A DNA stretch of 64,000 bases, taken from assembly GCF_014764715.1 (NCBI RefSeq), contig NZ_JACXXE010000003.1:1-64000 (forward strand), read 5' to 3'. Position numbers and translations under genes: made by a program. This DNA comes from Bacillus crepusculi. Lineage in GTDB: Bacteria; Bacillota; Bacilli; Bacillales; Bacillaceae. Each line of letters opens with the position of its first letter. Positions within the stretch are counted from its first letter, which is position 1. The notes beneath the pieces were generated by a model that worked only from the letters and a program-made list of their open reading frames with translations, had not been told where the DNA came from and ran no database searches. Shown here in pieces: positions 38,350-47,795 of the stretch.

Positions 38350-38715
38350 GTGAAGTTTGAAGGTACGGGGATTGAAAAGGTATCAGCTGACTTAAATAAA
38401 TTGGATTTCATCATGGAAAGTGAAGGATTTGTACGAGCCGACCAATGGGATTATGAGCGTGTGACGTACGACAGGAAGTATAACATGGTAGAGGGGACAT
38501 TTTATTTACGGATCTCCGGCTACGCCACTGAAGGAGATGTTGGCTCCAAAAAGGCACACATTCAGCTTCTCACACCTTTACTTGGAAAACACTATTATCC
38601 GCATGGTGTTGAATACGGCGAAGGCGAAGATTTCCCTAAATCTCTTATCCAATCAAGCAAAAAAACGCTGAACCAATTGAAAGAAAAACTAGAAGCTATA
38701 ACTGCTGAAGCATAA
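38350..38715 (+). CDS. ylbA: YugN-like family protein YlbA
   Basis: 121-residue protein of the YugN-like family, with features such as DYERVTYDRKYNMVEGTFYLRI and HYYPHGVEYGE. Function unknown. The start is GTG (KFEGTGIEK) with AAGGAGG eight bases upstream; an upstream ATG at 38308 has no ribosome site. Convergent with ctaG across a shared terminator. Confidence 0.88.
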   Translation: MKFEGTGIEKVSADLNKLDFIMESEGFVRADQWDYERVTYDRKYNMVEGTFYLRISGYATEGDVGSKKAHIQLLTPLLGKHYYPHGVEYGEGEDFPKSLIQSSKKTLNQLKEKLEAITAEA

Positions 38716-38749
38716 AAGAAGCACAGCCCATAAGGCTGTGCTTTTTCTT
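38715..38749. terminator. Bidirectional terminator between ylbA and ctaG
   Basis: AGCACAGCC/GGCTGTGCT nine-bp stem with five-base loop CATAA, flanked by A-rich and T-rich runs. It serves ylbA and the end of the ctaCDEFG operon. Confidence 0.88.
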
Positions 38750-39627
38750 TATTCATATTTCGGAATGAGCGCATCTGGTACGGCATCTTTCGCTCTTTCT
38801 TTTCTAGCCCAGTCAAAGAAGACAACAGCAAGAATCGAGCCGTATACGATCTCCTGAATAATTTTCATCAAAATAGCGCCTAGCTGCTGATCCTCAAGCA
38901 GCGGCAAGGTGTGAAACATGTCAGGGCCAGTTAGTGCAAGGCCTGCAAGCATATCACTCGGCACACATAGATGCAGAGCTTGTATCCACGCGCCGGCATC
39001 TGAATAGGTCGCATAAATCGGTGCATCACTAAACATGATGAGGGCGCAGGCAGGTGTCATCAATATACCGTCTGCCATGATATAACCAAGCTTTAAAATG
39101 CCCGTAATCTGCGGCTGACTTTGGACTTTATGGACAAGCGGCCACCACATGAAAAAGGCAGCGATAAAAATAACAACCGTCATCAACGCATGATAAAATG
39201 GATCAGTTTTCACAAAATCAAACACAAGCGGGATATGATAAAGCGAAAATAACCCGTTAAATCCAAGCAGAGCAATCAAAGGCTTGGAAAACAAACGAAA
39301 AATCGCCTGAATGCCTGGTGTGTGAATGATCCGCTCCCAAATGGCCGCGGGTAAACCTGTGATAAGGAGCGGCGGAATGACTAAATATAGCACCGCCATT
39401 TGCGCCATGTGCGCACTGAACATAATATGTCCCATTAAATCAATTGGGCTGCCTTTTACGGCATATAACAGAACAAGCCCAGTCAGAAATAGCGTTTTCT
39501 CTTTCACCGTCGCACGGTGCTTTCCCTTTGTAACGAGAAGTAGATAAAAAGCTGCTGCTAATACAATACATATCAAATAGTAGGGACTCCATAATGCTCG
39601 AAATCCGAATATCTCTAAGTTCTCCAT
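38749..39627 (-). CDS. ctaG: Cytochrome c oxidase assembly protein CtaG
   Basis: 292-residue membrane protein with about seven helices, of the bacillus-type CtaG family (caa3_CtaG), needed to assemble the caa3 oxidase, probably for copper delivery to subunit I or II. Recognisable are [14 protein letters not shown] (His/Met-rich, likely copper site) and FMWWPLVH. It is the last gene of the cta operon, 30 bases after ctaF. Length fits B. subtilis (297). Confidence 0.95.
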   Translation of the reverse strand: MENLEIFGFRALWSPYYLICIVLAAAFYLLLVTKGKHRATVKEKTLFLTGLVLLYAVKGSPIDLMGHIMFSAHMAQMAVLYLVIPPLLITGLPAAIWERIIHTPGIQAIFRLFSKPLIALLGFNGLFSLYHIPLVFDFVKTDPFYHALMTVVIFIAAFFMWWPLVHKVQSQPQITGILKLGYIMADGILMTPACALIMFSDAPIYATYSDAGAWIQALHLCVPSDMLAGLALTGPDMFHTLPLLEDQQLGAILMKIIQEIVYGSILAVVFFDWARKERAKDAVPDALIPKYE

Positions 39628-39657
39628 TGCTGCACCTCCTTCAAGGGCAAAGCGGAC

Positions 39658-39987
39658 TTACCACCATATAATGGTCAAAAAGGCTAAAACGGTAATAAAC
39701 GCGACAAACACACCTGAATAAAGAAACAACGCGGGTGTTTCATGCCCTTTTTGGTTCATGTGCATAAAATAATAAAGCTGAAAGGCCACCTGAATGCCCG
39801 CGAGCAGTAAAATAAATGGTACTGCGAACCAATTCCCGACATCATCAGAGGCGATCGTTAAAAAGGCAACGAATGTTAATCCAATCATCAAGCCGAAAGA
39901 AATGAGCTGATGCTTCATTTCTTCGGCATTTTTCTTTTTACGGTATACAAGATCGACTTTTGACTGATTTGTGTTTTTATTTCCCAT
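39658..39987 (-). CDS. ctaF: Cytochrome c oxidase subunit IVB CtaF
   Basis: 109-residue small subunit with three membrane helices; YYFMHMNQKGHE follows the second helix. The start MGNKNTNQ lies two bases after the ctaE stop, with GGTGGGA in the ctaE end as ribosome site, so translation is likely coupled. A longer in-frame reading overlaps ctaE and is not coding. Confidence 0.94.
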   Translation of the reverse strand: MGNKNTNQSKVDLVYRKKKNAEEMKHQLISFGLMIGLTFVAFLTIASDDVGNWFAVPFILLLAGIQVAFQLYYFMHMNQKGHETPALFLYSGVFVAFITVLAFLTIIWW

Positions 39988-39989
39988 TC

Positions 39990-40610
39990 TTATCCCACCA
40001 TTCCCATTAAATATACAACGGTAAAGATGAAGACCCACACAACATCAATGAAGTGCCAATATAGACTTGCCACATAATATTTTGGCGCATTGTATAAATC
40101 GAGTCCGCGTCTCATATTTCGAATCATAAGAGCGGTGATCCAGCAAAGTCCGAAAGCAACGTGAGCCCCGTGAGTTCCTACAAGTGTATAGAAGGAAGAA
40201 CCAAGAGCAGAGCTGGTAATTGTAAATTCGTACGCATGCACATAGTGATAAAACTCATAAATCTCAACCCCTAAAAATCCAGCGCCTAATAGAACGGTCA
40301 CACCGAGCCAAAGCTGCATTTTTTTAAAGGCAAAGTTTTTCATATGATACATTGCATACACACTCGTTAAACTGCTCGTTAGCAGGAGCATTGTAGCAAT
40401 AAAAACAAGTGTGATGTCAAACATATCAGTTGTTTTTGCTCCGCCTGCATTTGAGTTTTTCAGCGCCAAGTAAGTGGCAAACAAAGATGCAAACAGAACC
40501 GTTTCTCCCCCAAGAAACAACCAGAACCCGACGAACTTATTCTTTCCTTCTAATGTGGCTTTCTCAGGCGAAGCTGGAAAGGTTTCCGCTGTCATTTTTT
40601 GTGGTTCCAT
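39990..40610 (-). CDS. ctaE: Cytochrome c oxidase subunit III CtaE
   Basis: 206-residue membrane subunit with five helices, as in the Bacillus form that lacks the first two helices of mitochondrial COX3. Conserved segments are FWLFLGGETVLFASLFATY, GTHGAHVAFGLCWI and SLYWHFIDVVWVFIF. The start overlaps the ctaD stop by one base (TAATG), so it is coupled. Confidence 0.97.
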   Translation of the reverse strand: MEPQKMTAETFPASPEKATLEGKNKFVGFWLFLGGETVLFASLFATYLALKNSNAGGAKTTDMFDITLVFIATMLLLTSSLTSVYAMYHMKNFAFKKMQLWLGVTVLLGAGFLGVEIYEFYHYVHAYEFTITSSALGSSFYTLVGTHGAHVAFGLCWITALMIRNMRRGLDLYNAPKYYVASLYWHFIDVVWVFIFTVVYLMGMVG

Positions 40611-42481
40611 TATGCTTTCACCCCTTTATCATCGTCATCGGTCAACTCTTCTTTGTGTATATGGTAGCCATGATCATCTTTAAGAGATCTGACCAGCATG
40701 GTCGCAAACGTAATGCCAAGACCAATGAAGATGACCGGAAGACCCCAGCTGTGCTCTTGACGATACATGAAACCAAACGCTGACACAAATAGACCGAAGG
40801 AGATAATGACAGGCAGGATGGAATTATTCGGCATGTGAATATCATCGAGCGGTTCAGATGCTGTCATTCCTTTTTTACCATCCATTTTCTCAATCCATAA
40901 TGGATCAAGTCCTCTTACTAGTGGAAGCTGTTTAAAGTTATATTCTGGCGGAGGTGAAGACACTGCCCATTCAAGTGTTCTCCCATCTCCCCAAGGATCG
41001 CTCGATACACGCTCTCCCTTTGCTGTTGTCCAAATGACGTTAATCAGCATGATGACAACGGCTACAAACATAAAGAGTGCCCCGATCGTACTGATGAAGT
41101 TCCCAAGCTCAAGTCCCTGACCTGGCAGGAATGTAAAGACCCGGCGCGGCATACCCCATAGACCGAGGAAATGCTGGATAAAGAACGTTAAATGGAAACC
41201 GATGAAAAAGAGCACAAAGCCAATTTTCCCAAGTTTCTCATTTAGTATTTTTCCAAACATTTTAGGCCACCAGTAATGCACACCTGCTAAAATACCGAAG
41301 ACCACACCACCGATAATCACGTAGTGGAAATGTGCCACAACAAAATACGTATCATGGAACTGATAATCGGCTGCAGCTGCTGCAAGCATGACCCCGGTTA
41401 CCCCGCCAAGTAAGAATGACGGAATGAACGCAACCGAATACAGCATCGGTGTCGTAAACTTCACATTACCGCCCCATATGGTGAGGAGCCAGTTGAAGAC
41501 TTTAATTCCTGTCGGTACCGCAATCGCCATCGTGGCTACGGCAAAGATCGCATTTGCAATTGGTCCAAGCCCCGTTGTGAACATGTGATGCGCCCACACC
41601 ATGAATCCAAGAAATCCAATCAATACAGTAGCGAACACCATGGACGAGTAGCCGAACAATCTTTTTCTTGCAAACACTGGAATGATCTCAGAGAAAATAC
41701 CGAATGCTGGCAGGATCAAGATATATACTTCCGGGTGTCCGAAAATCCAGAACAAATGCTCCCAAATGATCGTATTTCCTCCAAGCTCTGGATTGAAAAA
41801 GCTCGTATCGAACATTCGATCAAGCATCAGCATCGCAAGCCCTGCTGTCAGCGGTGGGAATGCGAATAAAATAAGTGCAGATGCAACAAATGTCGTCCAA
41901 GTAAAGAGCGGCATTCTCATATACGTCATACCAGGCGCTCTCATATTAATGATCGTTACAAGAAAGTTGATCCCGGCAATCAGTGTCCCAATCCCCGCTA
42001 TTTGCAAACCTAAAATATAGAAATCCATACCATGCCCTTCTGAATTCAGTGTGAGCGAAGCATATGCCGTCCAGCCTGCATCAGGTGCTCCTCCCATAAA
42101 CCATCCAAGGTTTAAGAAAATTCCTCCGAAAAAGAACAGCCAAAACCCAAGTGAATTCACAAATGGAAATGCTACGTCACGTGCACCAATTTGAATGGGT
42201 ACGACCGCATTCATTAATGCAAATAAAAGCGGCATTGCTGCAAGGAAAATCATTGTCGTTCCATGCATTGTCATGATTTCATTGTAAACCCCAGCACTTA
42301 CAAAATCATTTTCAGGGATGGCTAGCTGTATACGGATAAACATCGCTTCCAGGCCGCCAACCAAAAAGAAAAATCCCCCTGCCACTAAATATAGTATGGC
42401 AATTTTTTTGTGGTCAACCGTCGTCAAGTAATCCCATAAGACAGCGCCAAACCCCCGCTTTTTAGCTATTGTACTCACCAT
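40610..42481 (-). CDS. ctaD: Cytochrome c oxidase subunit I CtaD
   Basis: 623-residue catalytic subunit of caa3 oxidase: it binds heme a and the heme a3/CuB centre where oxygen is reduced, and pumps protons. Metal-ligand motifs are visible: TMHGTTM (low-spin heme His), FGHPEVYILILPAFG (CuB His and the cross-linked Tyr), AHHMFTTG (two CuB His) and HFHYV (heme a and a3 His). About 14 helices, because the C terminus is extended in this family. It starts 161 bases after ctaC. Confidence 0.98.
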   Translation of the reverse strand: MVSTIAKKRGFGAVLWDYLTTVDHKKIAILYLVAGGFFFLVGGLEAMFIRIQLAIPENDFVSAGVYNEIMTMHGTTMIFLAAMPLLFALMNAVVPIQIGARDVAFPFVNSLGFWLFFFGGIFLNLGWFMGGAPDAGWTAYASLTLNSEGHGMDFYILGLQIAGIGTLIAGINFLVTIINMRAPGMTYMRMPLFTWTTFVASALILFAFPPLTAGLAMLMLDRMFDTSFFNPELGGNTIIWEHLFWIFGHPEVYILILPAFGIFSEIIPVFARKRLFGYSSMVFATVLIGFLGFMVWAHHMFTTGLGPIANAIFAVATMAIAVPTGIKVFNWLLTIWGGNVKFTTPMLYSVAFIPSFLLGGVTGVMLAAAAADYQFHDTYFVVAHFHYVIIGGVVFGILAGVHYWWPKMFGKILNEKLGKIGFVLFFIGFHLTFFIQHFLGLWGMPRRVFTFLPGQGLELGNFISTIGALFMFVAVVIMLINVIWTTAKGERVSSDPWGDGRTLEWAVSSPPPEYNFKQLPLVRGLDPLWIEKMDGKKGMTASEPLDDIHMPNNSILPVIISFGLFVSAFGFMYRQEHSWGLPVIFIGLGITFATMLVRSLKDDHGYHIHKEELTDDDDKGVKA

Positions 42482-42642
42482 GAAATCCCCCTCTTATCTC
42501 CCATTTGCCCCTTTTCATATAGATATTCTTTACACAGACTGTGTCTGACAGATGACTGCTTCTCGGTTGTAGAGACATATTCGGGAGCTCTTAACAAAAA
42601 CTTCACATAGTTCACATGCCTCTTGAATATACGCTCTAGATC

Positions 42643-43710
42643 TTACTCTATTTTAAGACCTTTTAAATACTCGTAGAGTGCATCTGCTTCTGAGTCATTT
42701 AATTTAGGATACGTCCCTGTCATCTTATTACCTGGTTTAAAGCTCTCTGGATCTTTCAGCCATGCTTTTACATTTTCTTTATTCATGTCTTTGATCCCGG
42801 CTACTTTTGTTCGCTCTCCGAAGGTTGCAAGGTTTGGAGCCGTCCTTGCCGCTTCTGGGCGTTCGTCACCAGGTTCTACTGCGTGACAGCTTAAGCAGTT
42901 TTTCTCTTTAAATAGTTTTTCACCCTCAAGAGCTAGATCAGATGTGGATGTAGGCTTCTTGTAATCAGCCATTTTTTTCGTCCACCCTAAAAATTCATCT
43001 TGAGAAAGCGTTTTAACTTTAAAGTCCATTAAGGCATGTGATGGGCCGCAAAGCTCCGCACATTTCCCGTAGAAATATTCTCCAGCATCTTTTGTTCGTT
43101 TTGAGTCAAATATCAAATAAAATTTGTTCTCGTTGTCTGTATTTGTATCAACCTTACCCCCAGCTGATGGAACCCAGAAAGAGTGTTTCACATCAGATGC
43201 TTTCAGCTTAAAGTACACCTTTTGATCAGTCGGTACAATCAATTCCTGACTTGTGACAATCCCATAATCAGGGTATTCAAATTCCCACCAATATAAGCTG
43301 GCTCTTACATTGACAACAAGTGTCTTTTCAGGATCTCGTTTTTTCTTATCCATTGCGCTTGTATCCCCTAGCTCAAGCGTGTATGCCACAACAGGTACAA
43401 CGAGAATAATGAGTAGAAGAATTGGAATCGCTGTCCACGTAATTTCTAGGTTACGGTTCCCTTCCACCTGTTTTGGAATCCTCTCTTCTCCCACTTTAGA
43501 ACGTTTGAATTTAATGATGACGTAAAAGAAAATGATCGATACAACAATGACGACAAGAACCATAATCAGTGTACTCAGTACCGTTAGGAAAAACTGTTTA
43601 TCTGCTACTTCCCCAACTGGCCTCAGTGTTGATAAGTATGGTTCACCGCAGCCCGCCAAAACGAGCGTCAGTAAGAGAAACAGTGAATAAACACGCCATT
43701 TTCTTATCAT
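42643..43710 (-). CDS. ctaC: Cytochrome c oxidase subunit II with fused cytochrome c, CtaC
   Basis: 355-residue lipoprotein: signal peptide ending in lipobox LAGC, two membrane helices, a CuA cupredoxin domain with CAELCGPSHALMDF and a C-terminal cytochrome c domain with the heme motif CLSCH and Met ligand near NKMTGTYPKL. This fusion makes the oxidase caa3 type, taking electrons from cytochrome c. The start is ATG (MIRKWRVY); AAGGGG lies about twelve bases upstream, whereas a TTG four codons earlier touches it. Confidence 0.98.
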   Translation of the reverse strand: MIRKWRVYSLFLLLTLVLAGCGEPYLSTLRPVGEVADKQFFLTVLSTLIMVLVVIVVSIIFFYVIIKFKRSKVGEERIPKQVEGNRNLEITWTAIPILLLIILVVPVVAYTLELGDTSAMDKKKRDPEKTLVVNVRASLYWWEFEYPDYGIVTSQELIVPTDQKVYFKLKASDVKHSFWVPSAGGKVDTNTDNENKFYLIFDSKRTKDAGEYFYGKCAELCGPSHALMDFKVKTLSQDEFLGWTKKMADYKKPTSTSDLALEGEKLFKEKNCLSCHAVEPGDERPEAARTAPNLATFGERTKVAGIKDMNKENVKAWLKDPESFKPGNKMTGTYPKLNDSEADALYEYLKGLKIE

Positions 43711-43809
43711 AATTTGTCCCAACCCCTTTTGCTTGATCTCCTTTGCCTTTCGCTTTTTACCTCTTATTTATAAAATCACTTCTTACTCATCAATAACCCC
43801 CGCCCCTTA

Positions 43810-43823
43810 TAAAAGCACTTACA
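43810..43823 (-). promoter_or_regulatory. Possible CcpA (cre) site upstream of ctaC
   Basis: TGTAAGTGCTTTTA on the minus strand matches the cre consensus TGWAANCGNTNWCA at all but two positions. The ctaCDEF genes are catabolite-repressed in B. subtilis, which makes the site plausible, not proven. Confidence 0.35.
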
Positions 43824-43880
43824 TTTCCTCTTTTCATAAAAAAATGATGTTTTTACTCAAAATACCATCTATGTATAAAC

Positions 43881-43920
43881 AGAAAGCCGCCTAAATAGAA
43901 CTGAATATCAGGCGGCTTTC
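43881..43920 (-). terminator. ctaB terminator
   Basis: Eleven-bp stem GAAAGCCGCCT/AGGCGGCTTTC with a 17-base loop, then a T-rich stretch on the minus strand. It lies between ctaB and the ctaC promoter region. Confidence 0.8.
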
Positions 43921-43989
43921 ATAGTTGTTAGAAAATGTGGTGTTATAAGATATAGCCTTTGTTTTGATGTGATCAAAGTGTATTTCACT

Positions 43990-44907
43990 CTAGAATAGTG
44001 TAATAATAATCATCGCAACGAAAAAGATGGTTAAGTAGTTTAATGAATAAACGAACATAAGTGTTGACCATTTCATGACGTCTTTCATTTTAAAGCCCAT
44101 AAGGCCAATCACTAGCCATCCAATATTAAGCAATGTGCCAAGTGCAACAATCGGCCACCCTAATCCACCTAAGAAAAATGGAAGTGGAAGAAGACATGCT
44201 GTCCAAATAATGATTTGGCGCTTTGTGACTTCAAAGCCATAAACAACTGGCAGCATTGGAATGCCTGCCTTGCGGTAATCTTCCGTTTTCTTAATGGCAA
44301 GTGACAGGAAGTGCGGGATTTGCCAAATGAACATAATCATAAACAAAACCCAAGCCGTTGTGTCGATTGTGCCTGTGACAGCTGTCCAGCCGATTAATGG
44401 CGGAACCGCTCCAGATACACTTCCAATCACTGTATTGATGGTGTAATGACGTTTAGACCACATGGTGTAAAGAACTGCATAAGTAAAGACACCAATAAAT
44501 CCAATCACTGCTGATGTAATGGTTGTCATCAGAAGCATAATAAGTCCAAGTACAACAAGTAAAATGCCAAATGCATATGCCTGCCCCGGCTGAATCTTAC
44601 CTGTAACCGTCGGTCTTGTTTTTGTTCTTTCCATTAATATATCAATATCACGGTCAAACGCATTATTAATGGCGCATGAACCGGCAATAATAAGAGAAGA
44701 ACCAATCATTGTTAATAGTACAATATCAAGATTTCCAAGGAAGCTCATATCTGTAAAATAAAAAGCAAGCCACATTCCAGTAAATGTTGTAATGAAGTTG
44801 GAATTGACGATGCCCATTTTAATAAGAGCAAGAAAATCTTTCCAAGCTGTTGTTTCTTCTATTTGTCCATGAATAGCTGCTTCCGCGGCTGTTTTGGAAT
44901 TTGCCAA
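43990..44907 (-). CDS. ctaB: Heme O synthase (protoheme IX farnesyltransferase) CtaB
   Basis: UbiA-family membrane prenyltransferase of 305 residues that adds a farnesyl group to heme B, giving heme O, the substrate of CtaA. The Mg-prenyl-diphosphate motif [20 protein letters not shown] is on the first loop (about 85-104); the second motif includes [19 protein letters not shown]. About eight helices. It is divergent from ctaA across a ResD-box region, and ctaC follows behind a terminator. Confidence 0.97.
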   Translation of the reverse strand: MANSKTAAEAAIHGQIEETTAWKDFLALIKMGIVNSNFITTFTGMWLAFYFTDMSFLGNLDIVLLTMIGSSLIIAGSCAINNAFDRDIDILMERTKTRPTVTGKIQPGQAYAFGILLVVLGLIMLLMTTITSAVIGFIGVFTYAVLYTMWSKRHYTINTVIGSVSGAVPPLIGWTAVTGTIDTTAWVLFMIMFIWQIPHFLSLAIKKTEDYRKAGIPMLPVVYGFEVTKRQIIIWTACLLPLPFFLGGLGWPIVALGTLLNIGWLVIGLMGFKMKDVMKWSTLMFVYSLNYLTIFFVAMIIITLF

Positions 44908-45035
44908 TGTGTATAACCTCCCTTGCCCAAACCTTCAAACGCAAATGAAACGTAAAATCGTTACAACTCTATCATACAAGATAAAGAGCTGTAAAAAAAC
45001 ATCCTATTAAATAATAAACGACAAACTTGAAGTTA

Positions 45036-45055
45036 TTTGTGAACTTTTCGTGAAT
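45036..45055 (+). promoter_or_regulatory. ResD-like box pair, ctaB side
   Basis: TTTGTGAAC at 45036-45044 and TTCGTGAAT at 45047-45055, spaced 11 bp start to start, one helical turn. Fits tandem ResD binding. Confidence 0.6.
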
Positions 45056-45161
45056 TTATTAGGATATATGTGTGTTTCTGAAGGCGGTGCAACATGAAAT
45101 ATTCTCTCCTCTATTTCTATCAGACTGTCAAAGAAAGATCAAGCACTCTAAATCTGTAAAC

Positions 45162-45194
45162 TTTGTGAACTAACTTATCATTTTTTTTGTGAAC
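45162..45194 (+). promoter_or_regulatory. ResD-like box pair, ctaA side
   Basis: Two exact copies of TTTGTGAAC (45162-45170 and 45186-45194), 24 bp apart, about 105-140 bp before the ctaA start codon. ctaA is a known ResD target in B. subtilis. Confidence 0.65.
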
Positions 45195-45299
45195 ATTGGT
45201 CATTATGAATTGCAACAGAACACGCATTTGGCTTAAACTTGAGAGCATGTGAGGTTTTCATTTAGAACAGAAGTTTTTTAGAGAAGGTGAAATAATTTG

Positions 45300-46223
45300 A
45301 TGAAATTTGCTTTAAGGCTATTGAGCGTTGTCACAACGTTTGTGATGCTGATCGTTCTGATTGGCGGCGCGCTTGTTACGAAAACCGGCTCGGGTCTTGG
45401 CTGCGGTAGACAGTGGCCCCTGTGCCACGGTCGTTTTTTCCCTGAAATGAACCCTGCTTCCATCATTGAATGGAGTCACCGCATGTCAACAGGGGTTTCC
45501 ACCATTCTTGTACTGGCACTGGCGATTTTATGCTGGAAAAAAATTAGTCCAGTATTCCGTGAAACCAAATTTTTAGTCATCATGTCCATTATATTCTTAC
45601 TGCTCCAAGCGCTGTTAGGGGCACTGGCCGTTGTATTTGGTTCTAACGCACTTGTGATGGCACTACACTTCGGTATTTCACTCATTTCTTTTGCTTCAAT
45701 CTTACTGCTTGCTCTTCTTGTGTTTGAGGCAACCAGATCTGAAACAAAGCTTGTGAAGCCGCTTCATATTGGAAAAAGAATGCAGTTCCATATTTATGGC
45801 TTGATCACATATACGTATATCGTGGTGTATACGGGCGCTTATGTGAGACATACAAAATCAAGCCTTGCTTGTTCCGTCTTTCCGTTTTGTTCAAAAGACG
45901 GCGCACTTCCGGCATATTTTAATCAGTGGGTGCAAATGTCTCACCGAGCAGCAGCACTTCTTTTATTCGTGTGGATATTTGTCGCCATGCTTCATGCCAT
46001 GAAACATTATAAAGATCAGAAGCAGCTATATTATGGATGGATCATTTCAGCCATTCTGATTACACTTCAAGCCATTTCAGGTGTGATGAGTGTTTATTCT
46101 CACCTTGCACTTGGTTATGCGCTTGCTCATTCATTCTTTATTTCTTGTTTGTTTGGGGTATTATGCTACTTCTGCTTACTCATTGCCAGGTTTAAATATG
46201 AAAACAAAGAACCATTTAGATAA
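45300..46223 (+). CDS. ctaA: Heme A synthase CtaA
   Basis: Eight-helix membrane oxygenase of 307 residues that oxidises the heme O methyl group to formyl, giving heme A for the caa3 and aa3 oxidases. Visible are the extracytoplasmic Cys pair [11 protein letters not shown], the conserved Glu/His motif EWSHR and three further heme-ligand His ([18 protein letters not shown]). I use the ATG (MKFALRLL); a TTG immediately before it is the alternative, both behind AAGGTG. Confidence 0.96.
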   Translation: MKFALRLLSVVTTFVMLIVLIGGALVTKTGSGLGCGRQWPLCHGRFFPEMNPASIIEWSHRMSTGVSTILVLALAILCWKKISPVFRETKFLVIMSIIFLLLQALLGALAVVFGSNALVMALHFGISLISFASILLLALLVFEATRSETKLVKPLHIGKRMQFHIYGLITYTYIVVYTGAYVRHTKSSLACSVFPFCSKDGALPAYFNQWVQMSHRAAALLLFVWIFVAMLHAMKHYKDQKQLYYGWIISAILITLQAISGVMSVYSHLALGYALAHSFFISCLFGVLCYFCLLIARFKYENKEPFR

Positions 46224-46232
46224 AAGCTTGTA

Positions 46233-46264
46233 TCCCCCTTCCATTAGGAAAGGGGGTTTCTTTT
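46233..46264. terminator. Terminator between ctaA and the photolyase gene
   Basis: CCCCCTTCC/GGAAAGGGGG stem with loop ATTA, then TTTCTTTT on the plus strand. It ends ctaA and overlaps the photolyase stop region on the minus strand. Confidence 0.85.
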
Positions 46265-47699
46265 ATGATTGTTTCGCTTCTTCAAATAGCGAAATGGCTT
46301 TTTTGCGTCTTTCTTGATGATCGACTGTAGGCAGCGGGTATGTATTACCTAGCACACATCCCGATTTTATTTGTTCATCTATCGGCATTTTACTTGGTTC
46401 ATGAATCCATTTTTCATCAACATGCTTTAGCTCTTGTACATATCTTCTAATATATTCCCCGCTCGGATCAAATCGCTTGGACTGGGTCGTTGGGTTAAAA
46501 ATGCGAAAGTATGGTACAGCATCCGTTCCGACAGAAGCAGCCCACTGAAATCCTCCGATATTCGAAGCCTCATCATAATCCACGAGTTTTTTCGCAAAAT
46601 ATGCTTCGCCTTTTCTCCAATCGATCAAATAATCCTTTGTTAAAAATGATGCAGTCACCATTCGTAAGCGGTTATGCATCCAGCCTTCTTCATTTAACTG
46701 TCTCATTCCTGCATCAACGAGCGGAAAGCCAGTCTCACCTTTACACCAAACTTCAAAAAGCATCTCATCTTCATTCCATTTCATCCCTTGAAACGCAGAA
46801 TTGATTTCTTTTTCCTTCATCTTTGGATAGTGGGCAAACACCATATGATAAAAATCACGCCATGCTAGCTCTTTCATAAAGGTTTCCTTGCCCTCATCTT
46901 CATAGAGCACTTCCTCATGTAACGCATGAAAGACCGTTCGGATAGAGATTGTCCCTGTCTTTAAGAAACGTGACAGTTTGCTCGTTCCAAAGACTGACGG
47001 AATATCCCGTTTCTCATGATAGCGCGTTAATCTTTCTTGAATAAAGGTGTGTAAAGTACTCATCGCTTTGTCTGAGCCGATTTGATCAAATGTCCTTGAA
47101 CACTTTTTCATGATCTCTCTTAGTTTTTCATCTCCCTGTTCAGAAAGTGACTCATCACAAATCGTATGCTCACTGCTAAAAAAAGACTTGTCAACTTTTA
47201 TCACAGGCTGCTTCTCTTGCTTCCGCCATGATTGATAGTATGGAGTGAATACTTGATAATGAGACCCATCCGCTTTTAAAATATCTCGCGCTCCGTGAAG
47301 GTGTGTATCCTGCCACTTTGATACATGAATGCCCTTTTCTTCTAAAAAATCGGTTACTTGAAGGTCCCGTGTTTGACCGATTCCCACTTGGTCTTCATTA
47401 AAAAAGATGGCTTTCAAATCATAAACATCCATGACCTGCTGAAAGGCGCGCAAGATATCATCATGGAGAAGGTGAACATAAACTTGAGCTTCTCTCGCTT
47501 CCTTGACGAAATGAGCCAAGTTTTGAAAGAAATGTTCATGGTTTAAATCAAGCTCCATTTCAGTAAAATATGGATCTAGATGATAAAAAGCAAATAATTT
47601 GTATTCATGTTTTTTTGCATATGTGATCGCTTTTGATAAGGCGATATGATCATCCAATCGCATATCTCGGCGAAACCAAATCACAACGATTTCCAACAT
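46263..47699 (-). CDS. phr: Deoxyribodipyrimidine photolyase (CPD class I)
   Basis: 478-residue light-dependent DNA repair enzyme that splits cyclobutane pyrimidine dimers using FADH and an antenna pigment. The N-terminal alpha/beta antenna domain begins VVIWFRRDMRLDDHIAL; the C-terminal FAD domain has SKLSRFLKTG, ELAWRDFYHMV, GFPLVDAGMRQL and MHNRLRMVTASFL, and the Trp electron-transfer region NIGGFQWAASVGTDA. GAGGTGAAGAA precedes the ATG. It lies between ctaA and pyc, which are neighbours in B. subtilis 168 as I remember it, so it is an accessory gene here. Confidence 0.95.
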   Translation of the reverse strand: MLEIVVIWFRRDMRLDDHIALSKAITYAKKHEYKLFAFYHLDPYFTEMELDLNHEHFFQNLAHFVKEAREAQVYVHLLHDDILRAFQQVMDVYDLKAIFFNEDQVGIGQTRDLQVTDFLEEKGIHVSKWQDTHLHGARDILKADGSHYQVFTPYYQSWRKQEKQPVIKVDKSFFSSEHTICDESLSEQGDEKLREIMKKCSRTFDQIGSDKAMSTLHTFIQERLTRYHEKRDIPSVFGTSKLSRFLKTGTISIRTVFHALHEEVLYEDEGKETFMKELAWRDFYHMVFAHYPKMKEKEINSAFQGMKWNEDEMLFEVWCKGETGFPLVDAGMRQLNEEGWMHNRLRMVTASFLTKDYLIDWRKGEAYFAKKLVDYDEASNIGGFQWAASVGTDAVPYFRIFNPTTQSKRFDPSGEYIRRYVQELKHVDEKWIHEPSKMPIDEQIKSGCVLGNTYPLPTVDHQERRKKAISLFEEAKQS

Positions 47700-47760
47700 T
47701 TCTTCACCTCATTCTATAGTGTAATCACTCTTTCAGACCGCTGCACATTTGAATGCGCTC

Positions 47761-47788
47761 AAAAAAGACACATCGCGATGGATGTGTC
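47761..47788 (-). terminator. pyc terminator
   Basis: GACACATC/GATGTGTC eight-bp stem with loop GCGATG and six T on the minus strand. Confidence 0.88.
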
Positions 47789-47795
47789 TCACATA

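Larger units (their letters stand above)
44908..45299. promoter_or_regulatory. Divergent ctaB/ctaA control region
   Basis: 392 bp between the divergent heme genes. It contains four TTTGTGAAC or TTCGTGAAT elements on the plus strand, listed separately, matching the ResD response-regulator consensus TTTGTGAAT. A 21-codon frame with a fair ribosome site (45094-45159) lies between the two box pairs. No terminator is seen, and promoter -10/-35 elements are unclear. Confidence 0.65.

Noticed and set aside
42536-42550. Small inverted repeat ACACAG-A-CTGTGT between ctaC and ctaD
   Set aside because: Too short to form a terminator, no T tract, and such repeats occur by chance at this AT content.
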